Below, piece after piece: positions 45,681-54,350 of a DNA stretch of 64,000 nucleotides. Each line of letters begins with the position of its first letter. Within the stretch, counting starts at the first letter, position 1. This stretch comes from JAABTH01 sp964390725 (GTDB taxonomy: Bacteria; Bacillota; Dethiobacteria; DTU022), in NCBI GenBank assembly GCA_964390725.1, contig CAYMIW010000008.1, positions 1 through 64,000 on the forward strand. Reading direction: 5' to 3'. The notes below the pieces were generated by a model. It made no database searches. It was not told the origin of the DNA and worked only from the letters and a program-made list of their open reading frames with translations. The position numbers and the translations under genes are program-made.

Positions 45681-46706
45681 TTAAGCGAACTGCTTTAAAA
45701 ACCGCAGGTCATTACTAAACAATGCTCTTAAGTCTCCAATTCCATATTTCAGCATGGCAATTCGATCAATTCCCATTCCAAAGGCAAATCCTGTTACTTC
45801 ACGGGGGTTGTACCCGGAAACCTCCAGGACACGGGGGTGAACCATTCCTGAACCCAGTATTTCCAACCATCCGGTATAACTACAGACTCGACATCCCTTT
45901 CCGCTACACATTATGCAGGATATATCAACCTCTGCACTGGGCTCTGTGAAGGGAAAATAACTCGGCCGGAGACGAATCTTTTGATCCGCCCCAAACATTT
46001 CCCTGGCGAAAAGCAGCAAAGTCCCTTTTAGATCAGCAAAGGAAATATCCTTATCAACAGCCAGACCTTCAACCTGGTGAAACATGGGTGAGTGAGTGGC
46101 ATCGTCATCACGTCTGAAAACTTTTCCAGGGGCAATTATTCTTACCGGCAATTCAGGGGCCTGTTTTTCCATTACCCTGACTTGTACCGGTGAAGTATGA
46201 GTGCGTAAAACTATTTTTGGAGCAACATAAAAACTATCCTGCATATCACGGGCCGGATGGTCCGGGGGAAAATTTAGAGCTTCATAATTATAATAATCTG
46301 TTTCGACTTCCGGACCATGGACGACCCTGTACCCCAGGCCGACAAATATTTCCTTGATTTCTTCTGTAACAAGGGTCAATGGGTGTTTCTGACCAACCAT
46401 AGGCGGACTTCCCGGGAGACTTACATCTATTCTTTCCTTGTTCCAGCGGTTTTCTTTCTGCAGCTCGTCAAGGACCTGTTCTCTTTCTGTAATTGCTTTT
46501 TCCAGAATAATCCTGAGATCGTTAGCCTCCTTGCCAATTAAAGGCCTTTCTTCAGGCGGTACCGTTCCCAGGCTGCGTAATAGTGAGGTTAGTTCTCCCT
46601 TCTTACCCAATATGCGAACCTTAACCTCTTTTAACTGGTCAACGTTGGCTGTTTCAGTTATTTTTTTTATTGCATCTCTTTCTAGATCCTTCAATTTTTG
46701 CTTCAT
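45681..46706 (-). CDS. pheS: Phenylalanyl-tRNA synthetase alpha subunit
   Basis: Catalytic subunit of PheRS, 341 residues. An N-terminal coiled coil precedes the class II core: motif 2 HTSPVQVRVM and RIIAPGKVFRRDDDATHSPMFHQVEGL, motif 3 GFAFGMGIDRIAMLKYGI. The ATG at 46706 is used, with GGGAGG upstream. The open frame extends 23 codons further but runs into the T-box terminator and is not coding. Expression is controlled by the T-box leader just upstream. Confidence 0.97.
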   Translation of the reverse strand: MKQKLKDLERDAIKKITETANVDQLKEVKVRILGKKGELTSLLRSLGTVPPEERPLIGKEANDLRIILEKAITEREQVLDELQKENRWNKERIDVSLPGSPPMVGQKHPLTLVTEEIKEIFVGLGYRVVHGPEVETDYYNYEALNFPPDHPARDMQDSFYVAPKIVLRTHTSPVQVRVMEKQAPELPVRIIAPGKVFRRDDDATHSPMFHQVEGLAVDKDISFADLKGTLLLFAREMFGADQKIRLRPSYFPFTEPSAEVDISCIMCSGKGCRVCSYTGWLEILGSGMVHPRVLEVSGYNPREVTGFAFGMGIDRIAMLKYGIGDLRALFSNDLRFLKQFA

Positions 46707-46719
46707 CCCTAATACCTCC

Positions 46720-46979
46720 CTAAAATAAAAAAACCCTCGAAAGAGGGACGAAAGAAATATTTTCCGCGGTACCACCCAAATTAGCCTGCATATGCTCTCT
46801 TGATAATGATAACGGTTTTACCGTTCCCACCTATTGAGCATATGCCGTTCAGCAGGAAACTCCGGAGTGAAATTCGACCGGCTGCACCGGGATCAGTTCG
46901 CAGTCAGGACTGACCCTTCCTTGACAGATTCATAACCGGCTTACTTGTCTCCATCATCGCAATTTCTATATAGGATATT
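46720..46979 (-). promoter_or_regulatory. T-box leader, phenylalanine specific, upstream of pheST
   Basis: The minus-strand leader contains the T-box core TGGGTGGTACCGCGG (46778-46764), near the consensus. A terminator follows: stem 46734-46738 with 46743-46747, then seven U residues. In stem I a plausible specifier UUC (46871-46869) is followed by A, which fits Phe. The UGGU bulge would pair with ACCA, the 3' end of tRNA-Phe with discriminator A. Uncharged tRNA-Phe would then stabilise the antiterminator and turn on pheST. Confidence 0.93.
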
Positions 46980-46985
46980 ATATGC

Positions 46986-47014
46986 ATTATAGCACCTGCA
47001 TGCAGAGTGTTCAA
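46986..47014 (-). promoter_or_regulatory. pheST promoter
   Basis: Minus-strand -35 TTGAAC (47014-47009), 17-base spacer, and -10 TATAAT (46991-46986). The predicted transcript start near 46979 is just upstream of the T-box stem I. The -35 box touches the end of the upstream methyltransferase gene. Confidence 0.75.
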
Positions 47015-47021
47015 GAGCACT

Positions 47022-47822
47022 TTAGCTGTCGCGGTTAGCTATTTCAAATAAAATTATTCCAGCGGCTACGGCAGCATTTAGCGATTCAACATTACTCTGC
47101 AGAGGTATGGTTACTTTATAATTGGCAGCTTCAGCTAGTTCAGGAGAAAGCCCCCCAGCCTCATTACCGATAAATAATACTACAGGTCGTCTGAAATCCG
47201 CGTCATAATAAGCCATTCCACCATGAGCGACAGCAGCAATAGCTGTCAAGCCTTTTTCTTTCAGGCTGCAAATGAGTCTTAGAGGTTGATGAACAAATTC
47301 CACCTTCAGGGAAAATATTGAACCTGCGCTGGCTCTTAAAGCCTTTGGACCGAAAGGATCTGCACATCCACCGGTATAATATATGGTATCCGCTCCTGCT
47401 GCTGCAGCTGTTCTGATTATAGTTCCCAGATTACCGGGGTCCTGAAGCTCTTCTAATAGGATTATCAATTCTTGCTTAATAACCCCGTGATCAGGAGATT
47501 CTAAAGGATTATAGTAGAAAACAGCAGCAACAGGTTGTGGCTTTTCTGTTAAGGCTATTTTGTTAAATAACTGTTCGTTAACCTGGTAGAGCCGGGTTGA
47601 GGGTGGAACTTCTTTAACCCAGCTGCCGCCTGCACTTTCAGGATAACCAGTGGTGAAAAAAATAAATTCAGGTTGCAACCCTTTTTTCAATGCTTCCCTG
47701 ATCAGGTTCGGCCCTTCAAGGGCAATTTTACCCTGCTTTTCTCTGAACTGTTTACTGGAATTAAGCTTTTTATATAGTAAAATTTTAGGGTTACTTGCGC
47801 TGCTTAACTCTTTATAACTCAT
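47022..47822 (-). CDS. TrmH/SpoU family RNA methyltransferase
   Basis: 2'-O-methyltransferase of the SPOUT class for rRNA or tRNA, 266 residues. A substrate-binding N-terminal domain (QGKIALEGPNLIREAL) precedes the knotted domain with LLEELQDPGNLGTIIRTAAAAG, LFIGNEAGGLSPEL and IPLQSNVESLNAAVAAGIILFE, the three SPOUT motifs. The ATG at 47822 overlaps the ktrA stop (TAATG). It corresponds to B. subtilis ysgA, upstream of pheS. The modified nucleotide is not known. Confidence 0.9.
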   Translation of the reverse strand: MSYKELSSASNPKILLYKKLNSSKQFREKQGKIALEGPNLIREALKKGLQPEFIFFTTGYPESAGGSWVKEVPPSTRLYQVNEQLFNKIALTEKPQPVAAVFYYNPLESPDHGVIKQELIILLEELQDPGNLGTIIRTAAAAGADTIYYTGGCADPFGPKALRASAGSIFSLKVEFVHQPLRLICSLKEKGLTAIAAVAHGGMAYYDADFRRPVVLFIGNEAGGLSPELAEAANYKVTIPLQSNVESLNAAVAAGIILFEIANRDS

Positions 47823-48478
47823 TAAATCCACCCCAGGACACCTAAATCTTTATTGCTGCCTATGGCAATTAGTATATCATCTTTTTCAATCCGATCACTG
47901 GCTCTTGGTGATATGTTAACTCCATCACCGTCACTTTTTCTTATAGCGATAATACTGACTCCATGACGAGCTCTCATGTCCAATTCAGAAAGCATTTTCC
48001 CGGAAAGTTCCTCGGTGGCGGTTACCTCAACTACACTGTAATGATCGGACAATTCGAACAGATCAACAATCGAGGGGGCAAGTATACTGTGCGCCAGTTT
48101 TTTACCCATATCCTGTTCCGGATATACAATTCTGTTTACTCCTATTTTTTTTAAAACACGTCCGTGCAACTCTGTCTGAGCCTTGGCGATAATATAGCGG
48201 GCCTTTAGTTCAACCAGTAAAATTGCAGCCATGATACTGCTGTGCATATCGCTGCTTATTGCCAGGACAACCGCATCATAGCTTTCAATGTTCAGCGACT
48301 TCATGGTTTTTTCTGAAGCTATATCAGCCTGCGCAGCATTAGTAACATCAGAGCTGATTCTCTGAATAATCTCCTCATCTATATCGATAATCATTACTTC
48401 ATGCCCCGCCCCATATAGGGTTTTAGCTACAGATATTCCAAATCTTCCTGCCCCAATCACTAAAAACTGTTTTGCCAT
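47822..48478 (-). CDS. ktrA: Potassium uptake regulatory subunit KtrA/TrkA
   Basis: Cytoplasmic gating ring for a K+ channel-like importer, 218 residues. The RCK_N Rossmann domain begins FLVIGAGRFGISVAKTL (GxGxxG nucleotide-binding loop) and continues to D in MIIDIDEE. The RCK_C domain fills about residues 140-218. ATP/ADP or NAD binding is known to set channel activity. It lies 29 bases after the membrane subunit gene, and GGAGG precedes the ATG. Confidence 0.93.
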   Translation of the reverse strand: MAKQFLVIGAGRFGISVAKTLYGAGHEVMIIDIDEEIIQRISSDVTNAAQADIASEKTMKSLNIESYDAVVLAISSDMHSSIMAAILLVELKARYIIAKAQTELHGRVLKKIGVNRIVYPEQDMGKKLAHSILAPSIVDLFELSDHYSVVEVTATEELSGKMLSELDMRARHGVSIIAIRKSDGDGVNISPRASDRIEKDDILIAIGSNKDLGVLGWI

Positions 48479-48507
48479 CGTGCCACCTCCAATTCTTGTA
48501 ATACCCT

Positions 48508-49845
48508 TTAACCAATCATTAGATTTTCTTCAGGGTAACGAAGTAACGGTTCCTTCTTATTCAAACCTGCCAGAGCAACCAACAATGATAGCGGGCCAAT
48601 TCTTCCACCAAACATGGTAATAATAATCATAATCTTACTTGGAATTGTTAATTCCGGAGTAATACCGGTTGAAAGACCTACTGTACCGAAAGCAGAAAAA
48701 GCTTCAAATAATAGATCCATGAAGTTAAAATTCTCAAAAATAGACATAATTAAGGTTGTAATGAACACAAGAACCATGGCTGCACAAATAATTGATACTG
48801 CTTTCATAATCTGATGAAGGGGAAAACGACGTTTATAAATAACCGGTTCCCGACGGCCTCGAATCATTCCAAACATGGTTAGCACCACTACTCCAACAGT
48901 AGTTGTTTTTACCCCTCCTCCTGTTGATGTCGGAGAAGCTCCGATGAACATCAACAAGATCAAAATTAACTGAGTGGAAATAGTCATTGCTCCGGTATCT
49001 AAAACACTGAACCCTGCAGTCCTGGGAGTAGCCGAAGTGAAAAGAGCTGTGAAAAATTTTCCCGGGAGTGACAGGGTACCCAGGGTAGCCGGGTTGTTAA
49101 ATTCAAGGACAAGAATCAGCACCGTTCCACCGATTAGCAGAATGGCAGTTATAATCAACACCATGTAGCTATGCAAAGACAAGCGGTGCCTGAACTGAAA
49201 CCTGTTGGATAATTCCAGGATTACAGTAAAACCAAGGCCTCCTGCAATAAATAGTAACATGATTGTCCCATTAACAAGGTAATCAACCGGGGTTCCGGTC
49301 AGACTTTCATAGTTTCCGGTTAGATCAAAACCGGCATTACCAAAAGCAGATATAGAGTGGAAGAGTGCGTTAAAGTAACCCTGACTGCCTCCGAGTTGGG
49401 GAACGAAACGAATGCTGAGTAAAATTGTTCCAATAATTATGAACAGGAAAGACATTAGTACAACATTTATTACCATTACCTGTAACCCTTGCAGAGATTC
49501 CTGTCCTAAAACTTCTTTTACAACCAAGCTCCTTCGCAAAGATATCGGCCGACCCAAAAAAATAAAGATTATGGTAGTCATGGTCATAAATCCTATGGCG
49601 CCGAAGAGTATGAGCAACATTATTACTGTTTGTCCAAATACGGTAAAAAAAGTGCCTGTATCAACCACTACCAGACCTGTAACACAAACAGCTGATGTTG
49701 CAGTAAATAAAGCATCAATGAAGCTGAATTCTTGTGAGCCGTGTGAAAGAGGCAAGCTTAGTAGAATTGTACCGATAATAATTAATCCTATAAATCCGGC
49801 CGCCATAACACGAGCCGGATTTATAGGTTTTGGCCTGTTTTTCAA
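48508..49845 (-). CDS. ktrB: Potassium uptake membrane subunit KtrB/TrkH
   Basis: Channel-like K+ (or Na+/K+) transporter of 445 residues with four M1-P-M2 repeats. Selectivity-filter glycines are seen in VCVTGLVVV, SAFGNAGFDL, TPRTAGFS and FGTVGLSTG. The polar loop SPTSTGGGVKTTT sits in the third repeat region. The starts MKNRPKPINPARV at TTG with GGAG 10 bases upstream. KtrB rather than TrkH is favoured by the length and the single-RCK partner. Confidence 0.92.
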   Translation of the reverse strand: MKNRPKPINPARVMAAGFIGLIIIGTILLSLPLSHGSQEFSFIDALFTATSAVCVTGLVVVDTGTFFTVFGQTVIMLLILFGAIGFMTMTTIIFIFLGRPISLRRSLVVKEVLGQESLQGLQVMVINVVLMSFLFIIIGTILLSIRFVPQLGGSQGYFNALFHSISAFGNAGFDLTGNYESLTGTPVDYLVNGTIMLLFIAGGLGFTVILELSNRFQFRHRLSLHSYMVLIITAILLIGGTVLILVLEFNNPATLGTLSLPGKFFTALFTSATPRTAGFSVLDTGAMTISTQLILILLMFIGASPTSTGGGVKTTTVGVVVLTMFGMIRGRREPVIYKRRFPLHQIMKAVSIICAAMVLVFITTLIMSIFENFNFMDLLFEAFSAFGTVGLSTGITPELTIPSKIMIIITMFGGRIGPLSLLVALAGLNKKEPLLRYPEENLMIG

Positions 49846-49901
49846 TTGTCTTCATCTCCGTAGAGTGACTCCTAATATTTGCACAGGCAGAATAATATCA
49901 A

Positions 49902-50255
49902 TTATGCATTTTCCCTGGCCACTTCAACCAGCCTGGAAAATGCAGCCCTATCGTTAACAGCAAGATCAGCTAATACTTTTCGGTTAATTTGCACTTCGGC
50001 TTTTTTCAGACCATTTATAAAACGGCTGTACGACATACCATCGTTACGGGCTGCAGCATTTATACGGGCAATCCACAACTTTCTAAAATCTCTCTTCTTT
50101 TGCTTGCGATCCCGGTAAGCATAAGAAAGTGATTTCATAACCTGTTGGTTGGCAACTCTAAAAAGTTTACTCTTAGCTCCATAATAACCTTTTGCCAGTT
50201 TTAAAATCTTTTTCCGCCTTTTTCTGGCGACTGAACCTCTCTTAGTGCGAGGCAT
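49902..50255 (-). CDS. rplT: 50S ribosomal protein L20
   Basis: Assembly protein for the 50S subunit, 117 residues, very basic. It starts MPRTKRGSVARKRRKK and contains YAYRDRKQKKRDFRKLWIARINAAAR, the L20 signature. In Firmicutes L20 represses its own operon by binding the leader RNA upstream of infC, which is present here. Last gene of infC-rpmI-rplT. Confidence 0.97.
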   Translation of the reverse strand: MPRTKRGSVARKRRKKILKLAKGYYGAKSKLFRVANQQVMKSLSYAYRDRKQKKRDFRKLWIARINAAARNDGMSYSRFINGLKKAEVQINRKVLADLAVNDRAAFSRLVEVARENA

Positions 50256-50312
50256 AGTTAATCATCCTCCTACAATATAAACTAAATAATTCTATACAAC
50301 CACATGCTGTCT

Positions 50313-50504
50313 TTACGGAATTAGCAATTTGATCCGCTTTTCATCCGCTTTTTTAACAGTTGTAGATTTACGCAACCTTCTTTTCCGGATCTGACCTTTT
50401 TTCTCTAACATATGGCTGCCAAAAGCGCGAAAGCGTTTAATTTTTCCACTACCGGTCTTTTTAAAACGCTTGGCCGCACCACGGTGAGTTTTCATCTTAG
50501 GCAT
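50313..50504 (-). CDS. rpmI: 50S ribosomal protein L35
   Basis: Basic protein of 63 residues that starts MPKMKTHRGAAKRFKKTGSG, the L35 hallmark. The ATG at 50504 is preferred over an in-frame TTG four codons upstream that directly follows GGAAGG. Middle gene of the infC operon, 22 bases after infC. Confidence 0.97.
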   Translation of the reverse strand: MPKMKTHRGAAKRFKKTGSGKIKRFRAFGSHMLEKKGQIRKRRLRKSTTVKKADEKRIKLLIP

Positions 50505-50526
50505 TTTCTTATACAACCTTCCTCTG

Positions 50527-51036
50527 TTATGATTTGGGCGTTAGAATCATGATCATGTTTCGCCCTTCCTGTTTTGCCGGCTTTTCTACAACCGCATAAT
50601 CCTGCAGCTCATCAGCCAGCTGTTTGCATAGCCGTTGGGCAATTTCAGGGTGGGTTATCTCGCGGCCCCTGAACATAACGGTAACTTTAACTTTATCACC
50701 GTTTTCAAGAAACTTTTTACTTCTTTTCACTTTTACATCAAAATCGTGTGTATCAATATTTGGCCGCAATTTAACTTCTTTAACCGTGGTTACTTTCTGC
50801 TTTTTACGAGCCTCACGGTCTTTTTTGCTCTGCTCATACTTAAACTTGCCGTAATCCATTATGCGGCAAACCGGTGGTCGGGCGCTTGGTGCAACATTAA
50901 CCAGATCCAGTTTCTTTTCACGGGCTAACTGTAACGCCTCATCCGTTTTCATAACACCCAACTGAGTTCCATCTCCATCGATCACAAGGACTTCTCTGGC
51001 ATTTATTTGTTCATTGACGAACAAATTCTTACTAAT
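50527..51036 (-). CDS. infC: Translation initiation factor IF-3, probable AUU start
   Basis: IF-3 prevents subunit joining and checks initiator tRNA and start codon. The 169-residue protein has the N-domain NEQINAREVLVIDGDGTQLGVM and the C-domain VKEVKLRPNIDTHDFDVK. No ATG fits. The frame reads ATT-AGT-AAG-AAT-TTG, giving (M)SKNLFVNEQI as in other Firmicutes. The ATT at 51036 has AGGAGG 9 bases upstream. An AUU start is known from E. coli infC, where IF-3 itself discriminates against it. An ATG 5 bases upstream is out of frame. Confidence 0.93.
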   Translation of the reverse strand: MSKNLFVNEQINAREVLVIDGDGTQLGVMKTDEALQLAREKKLDLVNVAPSARPPVCRIMDYGKFKYEQSKKDREARKKQKVTTVKEVKLRPNIDTHDFDVKVKRSKKFLENGDKVKVTVMFRGREITHPEIAQRLCKQLADELQDYAVVEKPAKQEGRNMIMILTPKS

Positions 51037-51054
51037 ATCATTTCACCTCCTAAG

Positions 51055-51178
51055 AAATACAAATGAGCAGGTGTAAACCACCTGCTCATAATGATAAACC
51101 TTTATGAATAACCCGGGTGGCTCTTATTAAAGGCCCCAGGGTGAGAAGCGGTGGCTTCTACTTGATCTTACAAGTCTA
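51055..51178 (-). promoter_or_regulatory. Ribosomal protein L20-type leader of the infC operon
   Basis: The minus-strand leader contains GAAGCCACCGCTTCTCACCC, close to the conserved core of Firmicutes L20 leaders. Near the gene it has an 11-bp perfect hairpin (51063-51073 with 51079-51089, 5-base loop) followed by a U-rich stretch, which may be the attenuator. L20 binding would favour termination. Assignment rests on recalled motif similarity and position. Confidence 0.75.
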
Positions 51179-51184
51179 TTGATT

Positions 51185-51213
51185 AATATACCAGATAGAA
51201 GCAGAGGGGTCAA
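51185..51213 (-). promoter_or_regulatory. infC operon promoter
   Basis: Minus-strand -35 TTGACC (51213-51208), 17-base spacer, -10 TATATT (51190-51185). The -35 box overlaps the thrS stop codon, so infC is transcribed separately from thrS as well as by possible read-through. Confidence 0.7.
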
Positions 51214-53117
51214 ATTATTTTTTCTGAAATCTCATTATTAAGTTTAGATATAAAATCATCCAGGCTGAATTCCCCAAGATCGCCATCCCTGCGGTGCCTG
51301 ACGGCTACCTTTTTATTTTCTTCCTCCCTGTCGCCTATGATTAACATGTAAGGTACTTTTTTAACCTGACCTTCTCGTATTTTATAACCCACCTTCTCAT
51401 TGCGTTGATCAACCTCTACACGTAATCCTTCTTGTCTTAACTTGTTATATACTATTTCAGCATACGCATGACTGCGATCAGTAACTGGAATTACCAGGGC
51501 CTGAACAGGAGCAAGCCAGGAGGGGAATGCTCCTCCATAATGTTCAATCAGCAGGGCAAAAAGCCTTTCCATTGATCCATAGACAACACGGTGAATAACT
51601 ACAGGCCTGTGCTTAGCCCCATCTTCACCTATGTATGTTAAATCAAATTTTTCAGGCATCTGGAAATCAAGTTGTATGGTACCACACTGCCAGCTACGCC
51701 CAAGACAATCCTGGAGGTGGAAATCTATTTTAGGTCCGTAGAAAGCCCCGTCCCCTTCATTGACTTTATAATCAATATTTCTTTCCCTGAGAACTTTTTC
51801 TAATATAGCCGTGGCTTTATCCCACATTTCTTCAGATCCCATCGCCTTATCTGGCCTGGTACTCAGTTCAATGTTAAATTCAAAGCCAAATACTGTGTAG
51901 AAATGATCCATCAGGTCAATTACTCCCGCCACTTCACCTTCAACCTGGTCGGGAAGCATAAATATATGCGCATCATCCTGTGTGAATGAGCGCACTCTCA
52001 TTAAGCCGTGCAACGTTCCCGATAGCTCATGACGGTGGACTATACCCATTTCAGCAATCCTCCGCGGAAAATCACGGTAACTGTGCATTTTAGAACGGTA
52101 AACAAGCATAGCACCCGGACAGTTCATCGGTTTCACGGCAAAATCCTGATCGTCAATTTTTGTAAAATACATGTTCTCACGAAAATGATCCCAGTGTCCG
52201 GACTGTTCCCAGAGAGAACGATTCAGGATTAGTGGTGTTCTTATTTCTTCATAACCAGCCTTGCGATGCTCCACCCTCCAGAAATCTGTTAACGTCTGCC
52301 AGACGACCATCCCATTGTTATGGAGAAATGGAAATCCGGGCCCTTCTTCCTGCAGGCTGAAAAGGTCCAGCTCGCGCCCAAGCTTACGATGGTCGCGTTT
52401 TTTCGCTTCTTCAATTAAACGCAAGTGCTCCTGCAATTGTTCTTTTGTGGGAAATGCTGTTCCATAAATTCGCTGGAGCATGGGGTTTTTCTCGCTCCCC
52501 CTCCAGTAGGCACCGGCTAATCCAGTCAGTTTAAATGCTTTAACCAAGCCTGTATGACTCAGATGCGGCCCGGCGCAGAGATCAATAAAATCACCCTGTT
52601 CATAACAGCTGATTACAACATCTTCAGGGAGATCATTTATTAATTCCACTTTATAAGTTTCTTCTTTTTCCCTAAACAACTGCAGTGCTTCTGATCTGCT
52701 CATTTCCCTGCGCAGGATCGGTTTTCTTTCCTTAACAATCTTTTTCATTTCTTTTTCGATTGCAGGAAGATCATCAGCAGAAATCGGTTCTGGAAATTCA
52801 ATATCGTAGTAAAAACCGTTTTCGATAGCCGGGCCAATACCAAGTTTTGCCATTGGATATAATCTTTTAACAGCGTGGGCCAGGATGTGGCTGGAAGTAT
52901 GACGGTATATTTCTTCCCCCTTGGAAGAATTGAAATCTACAAAGGTCACTTCGCTATTTCCGGGCAAAGGACTGTTCAAGTCACATTCTTTCCCGTCAAC
53001 AAGAACGGCTATTATGCTTTTATCTTCAGCGACTTTCTCCTGATATAGATCCATACAGGTTGTACCCCCGGGATACTCCGCCTGTAATCCGTTTTCAAGT
53101 TTTACTTTTATATTCAT
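51210..53117 (-). CDS. thrS: Threonyl-tRNA synthetase
   Basis: Class II synthetase of 635 residues. Domains in order: TGS (residues 1-62), the tRNA-SAD editing domain (HTSSHILAHAVKRL), and the catalytic core with the zinc-binding MNCPGAMLVY and HRHELSGTLHGLMRVRSFTQDDAHIF. The C-terminal anticodon-binding domain begins near residue 535. AGGAGG precedes the ATG. No T-box is visible in the 89 bases upstream, although many Firmicutes thrS genes have one. Confidence 0.97.
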   Translation of the reverse strand: MNIKVKLENGLQAEYPGGTTCMDLYQEKVAEDKSIIAVLVDGKECDLNSPLPGNSEVTFVDFNSSKGEEIYRHTSSHILAHAVKRLYPMAKLGIGPAIENGFYYDIEFPEPISADDLPAIEKEMKKIVKERKPILRREMSRSEALQLFREKEETYKVELINDLPEDVVISCYEQGDFIDLCAGPHLSHTGLVKAFKLTGLAGAYWRGSEKNPMLQRIYGTAFPTKEQLQEHLRLIEEAKKRDHRKLGRELDLFSLQEEGPGFPFLHNNGMVVWQTLTDFWRVEHRKAGYEEIRTPLILNRSLWEQSGHWDHFRENMYFTKIDDQDFAVKPMNCPGAMLVYRSKMHSYRDFPRRIAEMGIVHRHELSGTLHGLMRVRSFTQDDAHIFMLPDQVEGEVAGVIDLMDHFYTVFGFEFNIELSTRPDKAMGSEEMWDKATAILEKVLRERNIDYKVNEGDGAFYGPKIDFHLQDCLGRSWQCGTIQLDFQMPEKFDLTYIGEDGAKHRPVVIHRVVYGSMERLFALLIEHYGGAFPSWLAPVQALVIPVTDRSHAYAEIVYNKLRQEGLRVEVDQRNEKVGYKIREGQVKKVPYMLIIGDREEENKKVAVRHRRDGDLGEFSLDDFISKLNNEISEKII

Positions 53118-53206
53118 TTGCCTCGCCTCCTACTTAATATTTAACTGTTTACTTTAAATAACTACATAATTATCGTTTGAGGCATCATGACAGCTGATGA
53201 AGACTT

Positions 53207-54133
53207 TTATCCTTTCAACTGAAATGCTCCGGGAATTAATTCTATTTCAACGGGAGCCTTACCTGGCTGTTCACCGTCAAGGTCGAGCAGAGTATTATCA
53301 GATGATAGCACAGCTATTTTTCCCCCCCTCATGCTGGTTATGTTTGGATGAAAAAGATGCTTACCTGCGTATACCTTGGGAAGGTTAAAGATCAGCTTTG
53401 TCTTGGCCATACCTTTAATAACAACTATATCAAACTGCCCGTCACTAATATCTGCTTCGGGCGCAATGCACATCCCCCCACCAAAATAGCGTCCGTTACC
53501 AACCACAATTACAGCTACTTTTTCGTTAAAAACCTCTTTACCATCTATCAATATAGTCATTGTTTTATTTTTATAAAGTATCAGGCTGACCAGGGTACCC
53601 CATAAAAACGAGATGAATCCGCCAAGAGCCTTACTGGTTCGGTTAACCCTTGCTACAGTTTCACCGTCAAGTCCCAGTCCTGCAATATTAATAAAAAACC
53701 TTTTCTCCTGCTTATTCTCATTATTGATATAAGTAACCTGTCCTAAATCAACTGACCGTACCTTACTGTTCAGTATATGCTGAACCGCTTCGTTGATCAC
53801 CTTTGGTGTGCCTATAGTCCTGCCGAAGTCACGACCTGTCCCTGTAGACATAAAACCGGCGGCTGCCAGTTCATTTATCGGCTTTCCACCCTCAAAAAAC
53901 CCATTTACTACTTCGTTGGCGGTTCCATCACCTCCAACGGATATTATTAGGTTAAAACCATCATGCAGGTATTTCCTGGTAATTTCTGTAGCGTGATGCG
54001 GTGCTGTTGTAAAACAAAAGTCAATAGCAGCGCCCGCCTTTTTGAAAGCATCTTCCACTTCTGGCCATTTCTTTCCCGTTTTACCATTGGCTGAAGCCGG
54101 GTTAACAACAACAGCAATCTTGTTAGGCTGCAA
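53207..54133 (-). CDS. Diacylglycerol/lipid kinase family protein (DagK/YegS type)
   Basis: Lipid kinase of 308 residues with VVVNPASANGKTG, the ATP-binding SVGGDGTANEVVNG and GTGRDFGRTIG, then FINIAGLGLDGETV and GNGRYFGGGM. These match the DAGK catalytic family that includes B. subtilis DgkB and BmrU. It phosphorylates diacylglycerol or a related lipid on the cytoplasmic face. TTG start with GAGG 8 bases upstream. It lies alone between the liv terminator and thrS. Confidence 0.9.
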   Translation of the reverse strand: MQPNKIAVVVNPASANGKTGKKWPEVEDAFKKAGAAIDFCFTTAPHHATEITRKYLHDGFNLIISVGGDGTANEVVNGFFEGGKPINELAAAGFMSTGTGRDFGRTIGTPKVINEAVQHILNSKVRSVDLGQVTYINNENKQEKRFFINIAGLGLDGETVARVNRTSKALGGFISFLWGTLVSLILYKNKTMTILIDGKEVFNEKVAVIVVGNGRYFGGGMCIAPEADISDGQFDIVVIKGMAKTKLIFNLPKVYAGKHLFHPNITSMRGGKIAVLSSDNTLLDLDGEQPGKAPVEIELIPGAFQLKG

Positions 54134-54295
54134 TCAGGGCACCTCATTTCTGTTATCCTGGTATGCTTAATCCTTATATTGTTATCCAATTGCCTGTATG
54201 ATTTATAAGTTTGTAATTAATTATAACACAATAAAAACAATAACAAACCTCTCTACAAGCAACTGCTTTACCCTGAAACTAATAAGCAAAATACT

Positions 54296-54328
54296 CATAA
54301 AAAAGCCTGTGCAGATATGCACAGGCTT
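54296..54328 (-). terminator. Terminator of the liv operon
   Basis: On the minus strand an 11-bp perfect stem (54318-54328 with 54303-54313, loop TATC) is followed by a run of U residues (54302-54297). It lies 22 bases after the livF stop codon. A classic intrinsic terminator. Confidence 0.88.
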
Positions 54329-54350
54329 GCTAACAATAAGATATAATTAT

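Noticed and set aside
46707..46775. N-terminal extension of pheS
   Set aside because: It runs through the T-box terminator; the ATG at 46706 has a good ribosome binding site and matches the family start.
51055..51178. T-box leader for infC
   Set aside because: No GGTGG-ACCGCG core is present, and the GAAGCCACCGCTTCTCACCC stretch fits the L20 leader.
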